From the NCBI GenBank assembly GCA_947630465.1, contig CANRHT010000046.1, forward strand, positions 1 to 11,863: a DNA stretch of 11,863 bases, given 5' to 3'. Every line of letters starts with the position of its first letter. Positions within the stretch are counted from its first letter, which is position 1. Shown piece after piece: positions 6,507 through 11,863 of the stretch. The position numbers were made by a program, and so were the translations under genes. The notes beneath the pieces were generated by a model, which had not been told where the DNA came from, ran no database searches, and saw only the letters and a list, made by a program, of their open reading frames with translations. The stretch is from an uncultured Pseudomonadaceae bacterium (GTDB taxonomy: Bacteria; Pseudomonadota; Gammaproteobacteria; Pseudomonadales; Pseudomonadaceae).

Positions 6507-8414
6507 ATGGCTGTTGAAGCACAAAAAGAAACATTAGGTTTTCAAACCGAAGTCAAACAACTGCTGCATTTGATGATTCACTCGCTGTACTCGAATAAAG
6601 AGATTTTTCTGCGCGAGCTGATTTCTAACGCATCCGATGCCGCCGATAAACTGCGTTTTGAAGCGCTGTCGGCACCTGAGTTGCTCGATGGTGATGCTGA
6701 GCTCAAAATCCGTATCAGTTTTGATAAAGAAGCCAACACTTTAACCATTGAAGACAATGCCATCGGTATGAGTCGCGATGATGTGATCAATCATTTGGGT
6801 ACCATTGCTAAGTCAGGTACCGCTGAGTTTTTCAAAAACTTATCCGGTGATGCAAAAAAAGACTCACAGCTGATTGGTCAGTTTGGGGTGGGTTTTTATT
6901 CAGCCTTTATTGTGGCTGACAAAGTTGAAGTCTTTACCCGTCGCGCCGGTACGCCTGCTACAGAAGGTGTGCTCTGGAGTTCATTGGGTGAAGGTGAGTT
7001 TGATCTGTCTAAGATTGAAAAAGCTGAGCGCGGTAGCCGCATTGTTTTGCATCTGAAAAAAGAAGAAAGCGAATTTGCTGACGGCTGGCGCTTGCGTAAT
7101 ATCATTAAAAAATACTCTGACCACGTTGCACTGCCGATTGAGCTTCCTAAAGAAGCGGCGGGTGATGATGAGGCCGATGCGCCGGTGAATGTTGAGTGGG
7201 AAGTGGTGAACCGCGCCAGTGCTTTATGGACGCGCCCGCGTACTGATATTAAAGACGAAGAGTACCAGGAGTTTTATAAGCACGTATCGCACGACTTTGA
7301 AGATTCGTTGGCGTGGAGTCATAACAAGGTTGAAGGTAAGCTCGAATACACTTCACTTTTGTATGTACCCACGCGTGCGCCGTTTGATTTGTACCAGCGT
7401 GAAGCACCACGTGGCTTAAAACTCTATGTGCAGCGCGTGTTTATTATGGATCAAGCGGATGAGTTCCTGCCGCTGTATATGCGTTTTGTGAAGGGTATCG
7501 TTGATTCCAACGACTTATCACTCAACGTTTCGCGTGAGATTCTGCAGAAAGATCCAGTGATCGACAGCATGAAGGCGGCGCTGACTAAGCGTGTCCTGGA
7601 TATGCTGGAGAAAATGGCCAAGAACAGCCCAGAGGATTACGCCAAGTTCTGGACCGCCTTTGGTCAAGTACTCAAAGAAGGACCAGCTGAAGACTTTAGC
7701 AATAAAGAAAAAATTGCTGGCTTGCTGCGTTTTGCTTCAACCCTCAGCGGTAACGATGAGCAAACTGTAGGTTTAGCGCAGTACATTGAGCGCATGCAAG
7801 CAGGCCAAGACAAAATCTATTACCTGACTGGCGAAAGCTACGCGCAGGTGAAAAACAGCCCGCACTTGGAGGTCTTCCGTAAAAAAGGTCTGGAAGTACT
7901 GCTGCTCACCGACCGCATTGATGAGTGGTTGATGAGCTACTTAACTGAGTTTGATAGCAAAACCTTTGTTGATGTTGCCCGTGGTGACTTGGACTTAGGC
8001 GCGCTGGATACTGAAGAAGATAAGCAAGCGCAAGACGAAGTCGCGAAGAGTAAAGAAGCGCTAGTGACACGCCTTAAAACCGCGCTGGGCGATCAAGTAG
8101 CGGATGTACGTGTATCGCACCGCCTGACGGATTCGCCTGCTATTTTGGCGATTGGAGAGCAGGACTTAGGTCTGCAAATGCGTCAGATTCTTGAAGCCAG
8201 CGGTCAAAAAGTGCCCGAGTCGAAGCCTGTCTTTGAGATTAACCCAGCGCACAGCTTGGTGGAAAAGTTGGATGCTGAAACGGATGACGAGCGCTTTGCT
8301 GATTTGTCCTTGATCTTGTTTGATCAGGCGGCCTTGGCAGCCGGTGACAGCATTAAAGATCCTGCGGCTTATGTGCAGCGTCTCAATAAGCTGTTAGTCG
8401 AGCTCAGTCGCTAA
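6507..8414 (+). CDS. htpG: Molecular chaperone HtpG (bacterial Hsp90)
   Basis: A full-length ATP-dependent dimeric chaperone of 635 residues, acting in the cytoplasm on late folding and stress-damaged clients. The N-terminal GHKL ATPase domain shows [16 protein letters not shown] with catalytic Glu37 and Mg/ATP-binding Asn41, EDNAIGM at 82-88 and [11 protein letters not shown] as the lid-side glycine motif. The middle domain includes LNVSREILQ, with the conserved Arg contributing to hydrolysis. The C-terminal dimerisation domain is intact. Four in-frame starts exist (GTG 6486, ATG 6492, 6501, 6507). The ATG at 6507 is chosen because GGAG at 6494-6497 is 9 nt upstream and the resulting [20 protein letters not shown] matches pseudomonad HtpG N-termini. 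In the DxGxG motif the first glycine is alanine (D-N-A-I-G). A heat-shock-like promoter precedes and a strong terminator follows. Confidence 0.97.
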   Translation: MAVEAQKETLGFQTEVKQLLHLMIHSLYSNKEIFLRELISNASDAADKLRFEALSAPELLDGDAELKIRISFDKEANTLTIEDNAIGMSRDDVINHLGTIAKSGTAEFFKNLSGDAKKDSQLIGQFGVGFYSAFIVADKVEVFTRRAGTPATEGVLWSSLGEGEFDLSKIEKAERGSRIVLHLKKEESEFADGWRLRNIIKKYSDHVALPIELPKEAAGDDEADAPVNVEWEVVNRASALWTRPRTDIKDEEYQEFYKHVSHDFEDSLAWSHNKVEGKLEYTSLLYVPTRAPFDLYQREAPRGLKLYVQRVFIMDQADEFLPLYMRFVKGIVDSNDLSLNVSREILQKDPVIDSMKAALTKRVLDMLEKMAKNSPEDYAKFWTAFGQVLKEGPAEDFSNKEKIAGLLRFASTLSGNDEQTVGLAQYIERMQAGQDKIYYLTGESYAQVKNSPHLEVFRKKGLEVLLLTDRIDEWLMSYLTEFDSKTFVDVARGDLDLGALDTEEDKQAQDEVAKSKEALVTRLKTALGDQVADVRVSHRLTDSPAILAIGEQDLGLQMRQILEASGQKVPESKPVFEINPAHSLVEKLDAETDDERFADLSLILFDQAALAAGDSIKDPAAYVQRLNKLLVELSR

Positions 8415-8431
8415 GCGCTGTAGCCTGATAT

Positions 8432-8462
8432 AAAAAAACCGCGATTGATTCGCGGTTTTTTT
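8432..8462 (+). terminator. Intrinsic terminator of htpG
   Basis: A perfect 13-bp inverted repeat (8432-8444 with 8450-8462) has a 5-nt loop. It consists of a CCGCGA/TCGCGG core flanked by seven A and seven T. It sits 18 bp after the htpG stop. Because both arms carry the A/T run, it should also stop transcription arriving from the minus-strand OsmC gene. Confidence 0.95.
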
Positions 8463-8514
8463 GGTCTGATATTTAATGCAATATATGCAGCTTAAGCACC
8501 AGTACAGTAAAGGC

Positions 8515-8952
8515 TTATTGTGCCAATACCGTGACCAACTTAGTTGAGTTGATCAAGTTGTCACCCACTGGGCAGCGCTCTTCGATTTTATCTAAAAACG
8601 CTTGCTTAGCGGCATCATCCAAGTCAGCATCGATCTTGACCTTTAAACGCATCTCTTGGAAGCCCGCACGCTGATCAGTTTCACGGCCCATCAAGTGGTC
8701 TGGGTCGTAATCTGCTTCTACTTCAAAGCTCATACCGCGCAAAGTGATTTTTTCTTGGAACGCGATAATGCGGCCTAAACTACCCACGCAACCTGCGTAT
8801 GCCGCTAAAATCAACTCCGGTGGCGCAGGGCCTAAGTCTGCACCGCCTGCATTTTTTGGCTGATCCATATAGATTTTGTGCTCACCGCACATGATTTCAA
8901 TCGTCATACCGGCGCCCATGTGGCCCGTTGCACGTAGTGTTTTCATCGCCAT
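8515..8952 (-). CDS. OsmC/Ohr-family peroxide reductase-like protein
   Basis: A 145-residue OsmC-superfamily protein; members are about 140 residues. The family reduces organic hydroperoxides with a pair of cysteines and draws electrons from lipoylated proteins or other thiols. Both expected cysteines are present: Cys55 in PPELILAAYAGC and Cys127 in RCPVGDNL. An additional Cys22 is also present. Glu46 of the PPE motif fits the residue that orients the catalytic Arg. The ATG at 8952 is preferred over one at 8946 because GGAG lies 9 nt upstream of it. The gene stands alone, with a terminator facing it downstream and a perfect Anr box and good -10 upstream. It may therefore be induced by low oxygen. 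Subfamily (OsmC, Ohr or YhfA-like) cannot be fixed; the sequence is most like the general OsmC group and no symbol is given. Confidence 0.9.
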   Translation of the reverse strand: MAMKTLRATGHMGAGMTIEIMCGEHKIYMDQPKNAGGADLGPAPPELILAAYAGCVGSLGRIIAFQEKITLRGMSFEVEADYDPDHLMGRETDQRAGFQEMRLKVKIDADLDDAAKQAFLDKIEERCPVGDNLINSTKLVTVLAQ

Positions 8953-9003
8953 GCTGGATAGCTCCTTAAAGCAGTTTTAATTAACAACGTGAAGTAAGTG
9001 TAT

Positions 9004-9017
9004 AAGCTAAGACTATA
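9004..9017 (-). promoter_or_regulatory. -10 element and predicted start of the OsmC gene promoter
   Basis: TATAGT on the minus strand at 9012-9017 matches five of six -10 bases. It lies in the 12-bp palindrome AGACTATAGTCT (9010-9021). A start 7 nt downstream, near 9005, is 41.5 bp from the centre of the Anr box and gives a leader of about 52 nt. No good -35 is seen, as expected for an activator-dependent promoter. Confidence 0.6.
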
Positions 9018-9039
9018 GTCTATAAGAAGATAAAATATA

Positions 9040-9053
9040 TTGATATCAATCAA
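9040..9053 (-). promoter_or_regulatory. Perfect Anr/FNR-type box upstream of the OsmC gene
   Basis: On the plus strand TTGATATCAATCAA, and on the minus strand TTGATTGATATCAA, match TTGAT-N4-ATCAA at all ten fixed positions. The centre is 9046.5. It is nested with a 12-bp palindrome ATTGATATCAAT at 9039-9050. The upstream gene ends at 9104 on the same strand, so the only plausible target is the OsmC gene. Confidence 0.75.
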
Positions 9054-9103
9054 TCTTGATTAGATCGTTGTTATCGCAGTTATTTTAATAAATAAATAGA
9101 TAC

Positions 9104-9823
9104 TTAACCGCGACCCTTCACTTCTTTGTTATTCACACTGCCGTTTTCTAAAACGATTTGATATTCCTTACCGTCTTTTTCGACTTGTTGCAGACGCACT
9201 AATAAGAAATCCCAGTCTTTAGCAAACCATAAAACGGTAATACGCTTGCTCTGAGTAGGATCACGCACGCGTTCGACTTTAATGGCGTCAACGGTGCCGA
9301 CCATGGTTTCAACGCTTTCTTCGCCTAAGACACGAAAATCATAGGTATCGAGCTCATCACCATCCATCACTTGATAGGACATACTGGTTTTACCTTCAGC
9401 AACATCACGTTGTAAGGCCAGTTGGTAGGATGCTTTGTCTTGTACGCCTTGGATTAAGGTGGCGTTGATCGGGTCGTTACGATCACTGCCAGTGACTTGC
9501 TGAGTGGTCCAGTTGAAGTCTTGTTTGATCTTTTTTGACTTACCCATACCTTTACGTGCGTAGCGGTATTTCAGTGGTTGTACATCATCGTTATGCAGGG
9601 TCAGCCAACTGGTTTCGTTTAAACCGGCGATAAACATTGAGGCAGAAAAATCCAGTTTCCAAACGCCATCGCTTTGCGCTACTAAACTGCGCTGTGCCGA
9701 GCCACTGACGGGGACTTGCTTAAAATCTGCGGTGTAACTGGCTGAGAAAGGTTGCAGTTCTGCAGCCCATACACTGACGGGTAGACTCAATGCTGCGAGA
9801 AAAAGAACGAGTGCGCGACGCAT
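9104..9823 (-). CDS. DUF3108 domain-containing exported protein
   Basis: A 239-residue secreted protein with no known activity. Residues 1-20 or 21 are a Sec signal peptide (MRRALVLFLAALSLPVSVWA, then A-E). The mature part is beta-rich. It opens with LQPFSASYTADFKQVPVSG and has a YRYARKGMGKSKKIKQDFNW stretch and a central VQDKASYQLALQRDV segment, the pattern of DUF3108 proteins. It also contains an RITVLWFAKDWDFLLVRLQQ strand pair. The ATG at 9823 has AGGAG 8 nt upstream, overlapping the end of purN; the gap to purN is only 11 bp, so it is the third gene of the purine operon. I recall the same order in Pseudomonas (a hypothetical protein after purN). The linkage says nothing clear about function; it may simply share transcription. 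Periplasmic location is likely. Confidence 0.88.
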   Translation of the reverse strand: MRRALVLFLAALSLPVSVWAAELQPFSASYTADFKQVPVSGSAQRSLVAQSDGVWKLDFSASMFIAGLNETSWLTLHNDDVQPLKYRYARKGMGKSKKIKQDFNWTTQQVTGSDRNDPINATLIQGVQDKASYQLALQRDVAEGKTSMSYQVMDGDELDTYDFRVLGEESVETMVGTVDAIKVERVRDPTQSKRITVLWFAKDWDFLLVRLQQVEKDGKEYQIVLENGSVNNKEVKGRG

Positions 9824-9834
9824 AAAGTAGTCTC

Positions 9835-10488
9835 CTAAGATTGGAACTGAAAGCCAGAGCTGGCCAAGGGTTGCTCGTCGAGTAGGGCACCGTGCTCGCC
9901 TAGACGCAGGCGACCTTCGGCAAACCAGCGTACGGCTAAGGGGTAGATTTGATGCTCTAAAGCATGCACACGCTGAGCGAGTTGCTCGGCGGTCTCATCG
10001 CGTTGCACCGCGATGGCTGCTTGTATGACTACCGGGCCGCCGTCAAGTTCCTCAGTGACAAAGTGCACGCTGCAGCCATGCTCTTGATCACATGCATCCA
10101 GCGCACGCTGATGGGTATCCAAGCCTTTATGTTTAGGCAGCAGCGATGGGTGGATATTGAGCAAGCGCTGCGCATAGTGGCGCGTAAACTCAGGGGTCAG
10201 AATGCGCATAAAGCCGGCTAACACGACCAAGTCAGGTTGATGCTGATCGATGACCTGCATCAACGCTGTATCAAAGGCTAAGCGGTCAGCAAAGGCTTTA
10301 TGATTGAGTACATGCTGGGCAATACCCGCCTGCTGCGCGCGCACTAAACCATAGGCATCGGCTTTATTGCTGACCACCGCACAGATACGTGCCTGTGGGT
10401 GCTCACTTAAGTCATCGATAATGGCTTGTAAGTTGCTGCCTGATCCGGAGATCAGGACAACGATATTGCAGGTTTTAGAGTCAGTCAT
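9835..10488 (-). CDS. purN: Phosphoribosylglycinamide formyltransferase 1 (GART)
   Basis: A 217-residue enzyme that transfers a formyl group from 10-formyltetrahydrofolate to GAR, the third step of de novo purine synthesis. VVLISGSGSNLQAI (10-23) forms the phosphate-binding loop. The catalytic triad is Asn111, His113 (NIHPSLLP) and Asp149 (EELDGGP), as in E. coli PurN (106, 108, 144). FMRILTPEF near 93-101 is the folate-side loop. The ATG at 10488 shares a base with the purM stop (TAATG on the minus strand). No clear Shine-Dalgarno is seen, so translation probably depends on ribosomes finishing purM. Function is certain by motif content and operon position. Confidence 0.97.
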   Translation of the reverse strand: MTDSKTCNIVVLISGSGSNLQAIIDDLSEHPQARICAVVSNKADAYGLVRAQQAGIAQHVLNHKAFADRLAFDTALMQVIDQHQPDLVVLAGFMRILTPEFTRHYAQRLLNIHPSLLPKHKGLDTHQRALDACDQEHGCSVHFVTEELDGGPVVIQAAIAVQRDETAEQLAQRVHALEHQIYPLAVRWFAEGRLRLGEHGALLDEQPLASSGFQFQS

Positions 10489-11549
10489 TAATGGCTTTTT
10501 AGGTTGTTAAGGACAATACGCTCAGCGTTCGCATCGGCGGTTTGAATGTGGCCAATCACCCATGGCTTTTCGCCATTGGCTTGCAAGTGTGCGAGGACCG
10601 CTGTTTGTTGCTCGGCGGCCACACAAATCACCATGCCTACACCGCAGTTGAGTACGCGGTGCATTTCAACTTCATCGACGTTGCCGTGTTCTTGTAACCA
10701 GTCAAACACCGCAGGGCGGGTCCAGCTGGCAACATCAATCACCGCTTGTGAATTAGCGGGCAAGACACGTGGAATGTTTTCCAGCAAACCACCGCCCGTA
10801 ATGTGCGACATGGCTTTTACCGCGCCAGTGTCTTTAATCAGTTTCAGCAGTGGCTTAACGTAAATACGCGTCGGTTCCATCAGTAGGTCGCTGAGCGCTG
10901 CGCCATCCAGTTGTGCCGTTTTGATATCCACTTGAGCCACTTCAATGATTTTACGAATCAAAGAGTAGCCGTTGGAGTGTGGACCGGAAGAAGGCAGTGC
11001 AATCAATACATCACCGGCTGCGACTTGGGTGCCATCAATGATTTCAGATTTTTCTACCACGCCGACGCAGAAACCTGCGAGGTCATAATCTTCACCGCTG
11101 TACATGCCGGGCATTTCAGCCGTTTCACCGCCCACCAAGGCACAGCCGGCTTGCTCACAGCCTTCACCAATTCCAGTCACGACTTGCGCAGCGATATCAA
11201 CGTTGAGTTTGCCGGTGGCGTAATAGTCTAAGAAAAACAAAGGTTCAGCGCCGCTGACGATCAAATCATTAACACACATAGCGACCAAGTCGATACCGAT
11301 TTTTTCATGTTTGTTCAGATCAATCGCCAAGCGTAATTTAGTGCCCACACCATCGGTGCCAGAGACTAATACGGGCTGGCGGTAGCCTTCAGGAATTTCA
11401 CATAAAGCACCAAAGCCACCCAAGCCACCAAGGACTTCTGGACGTGCAGTGCGTTTTGCCACGCCTTTAATGCGTTCAACCAGTGCTTCGCCTGCGTCGA
11501 TATCTACGCCAGCGTCCTTGTAGCTTAAAGAAGTTTTATTGCTGCTCAT
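10488..11549 (-). CDS. purM: Phosphoribosylformylglycinamidine cyclo-ligase (AIR synthetase)
   Basis: A 353-residue enzyme (E. coli 345) that closes the imidazole ring of FGAM to AIR using ATP, the fifth step of purine synthesis. It starts with the typical [22 protein letters not shown]. It carries the ATP-site loop SGTDGVGTK at 63-71, the [15 protein letters not shown] segment and [18 protein letters not shown] residues (here [17 protein letters not shown]). The ATG at 11549 is the family start, with only a modest AAGG 8 nt upstream. It heads the purM-purN-DUF3108 operon, whose candidate promoter is at 11596-11604. I see no PurR-like operator, consistent with pseudomonads lacking the E. coli-type system. 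Confidence 0.97.
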   Translation of the reverse strand: MSSNKTSLSYKDAGVDIDAGEALVERIKGVAKRTARPEVLGGLGGFGALCEIPEGYRQPVLVSGTDGVGTKLRLAIDLNKHEKIGIDLVAMCVNDLIVSGAEPLFFLDYYATGKLNVDIAAQVVTGIGEGCEQAGCALVGGETAEMPGMYSGEDYDLAGFCVGVVEKSEIIDGTQVAAGDVLIALPSSGPHSNGYSLIRKIIEVAQVDIKTAQLDGAALSDLLMEPTRIYVKPLLKLIKDTGAVKAMSHITGGGLLENIPRVLPANSQAVIDVASWTRPAVFDWLQEHGNVDEVEMHRVLNCGVGMVICVAAEQQTAVLAHLQANGEKPWVIGHIQTADANAERIVLNNLKSH

Positions 11550-11595
11550 GAATTGGGCCTTTGCGAAATATGCGGAAAATTGAGGTAATTGCTCG

Positions 11596-11604
11596 ATTTT
11601 ATCA
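11596..11604 (-). promoter_or_regulatory. Candidate extended -10 promoter for the purM operon
   Basis: On the minus strand TGATAAAAT gives an extended -10 (TGn followed by TAAAAT). It would start transcription near 11589, about 40 nt before purM. The -35 region 17 nt upstream (TAGCCG) is a poor match. It is the best promoter-like element in this 155-bp gap. Confidence 0.4.
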
Positions 11605-11704
11605 GGCTTGAGCCTAAGCGGCTATCTTGCTTGGTAAAGAAATGCCCAAACGGAAAGAATATGGATAGAACACTGGCAAAATACGCGATTGATACAGGCG
11701 CTGC

Positions 11705-11863
11705 TTAAAGCTCAACCCGTGCCGGTTGGTAGCCAAGCGTGCGATAACGCATAAAGTTATGTCGACAGATTTGTAAGAGTTCTGGTTCTTGATTAACAAT
11801 TTCAATCACCCGTTGAAAACACTCAAGGTGAGTAGAAATCTCAGGATGCAAGTTAATCAATAC
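11705..11863 (-). CDS. C-terminal fragment of an unrecognised protein (runs off right edge)
   Basis: The minus-strand frame is open from the window edge to a TAA at 11705-11707, giving the last 52 residues. It contains HLECFQRVIEIVNQEPELLQ, then ICRHNFMRYRTLGYQPARVEL at the end. The composition (mixed helix, charged, with Cys, Trp-free) looks like a real cytoplasmic protein, and coding character stops at the TAA. I do not recognise the family. It is in the same orientation as purM, 155 bp upstream, and no terminator hairpin is visible between them, so some read-through into the purine operon is possible. Confidence 0.6.
   Translation of the reverse strand, partial: VLINLHPEISTHLECFQRVIEIVNQEPELLQICRHNFMRYRTLGYQPARVEL

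Noticed and set aside
9051..9065. AATCAA/TTGATT inverted repeat as terminator of the DUF3108 gene
   Set aside because: Six A/T-rich base pairs with a 2-nt loop cannot form a stable terminator; the repeat is better explained by overlapping Anr half-sites.
11614..11805. 63-codon minus-strand ORF near the right edge
   Set aside because: It overlaps the better minus-strand frame ending at 11705, has no ribosome site, and its product has a random-looking composition.
1..11863. CRISPR array, tRNA or rRNA genes, insertion sequences, prophage or a defence island
   Set aside because: No spaced direct repeats, cloverleaf-like sequence, transposase, integrase or terminal inverted repeats were seen; nearly all the sequence is explained by core genes.

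Overview
The window looks like a piece of a gammaproteobacterial chromosome from the Pseudomonadaceae, probably one of the lower-GC lineages (by eye the composition is near 50% GC). The proteins read like pseudomonad orthologues: HtpG, PurM/PurN followed by a DUF3108 protein, a BrnQ/BraB-type carrier, NnrS and a DnrP-like zinc-ribbon protein. NnrS, DnrP and two perfect FNR-type (Anr/Dnr) boxes suggest an organism that respires nitrate or nitric oxide under oxygen limitation. This placement is inference from protein resemblance, not from a search.

Layout. Bases 1-1154 hold the 3' part of an nnrS-family gene (+) that meets a small zinc-ribbon/one-helix protein gene (dnrP-like, -) tail to tail with overlapping stop codons. 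A perfect Anr/Dnr box lies just upstream of the small gene. Bases 1155-2670 hold brnQ (+), a branched-chain amino-acid carrier, with a leader containing mutually exclusive complementary segments and a short upstream ORF, and a hairpin after it. Bases 2682-4907 carry two minus-strand genes: phrB (photolyase) and a lipoprotein built of 11-residue helical repeats, separated by a strong terminator hairpin. Bases 5160-8462 carry two plus-strand genes: an unrecognised membrane-anchored protein and htpG (Hsp90). htpG has a heat-shock-like -10 element in front and a textbook terminator behind. Bases 8515-9053 carry an OsmC-family peroxidase gene (-), preceded by a second perfect Anr box at class II spacing from a good -10. 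Bases 9104-11549 are a tight minus-strand operon purM-purN-DUF3108. A C-terminal fragment of an unrecognised gene runs out of the right edge on the minus strand.

How they work together. PurM and PurN catalyse two steps of de novo purine synthesis and are translationally coupled. NnrS and DnrP belong to the nitric-oxide/denitrification response. OsmC, PhrB and HtpG are separate stress functions (organic peroxide, UV damage, protein folding). The rest is ordinary core genome. I see no mobile element, CRISPR array, tRNA or rRNA. No gene-free stretch exceeds 300 bases. I do not see a clear new multi-gene system; the most interesting signals are regulatory (two Anr boxes, the brnQ leader) plus two uncharacterised proteins.
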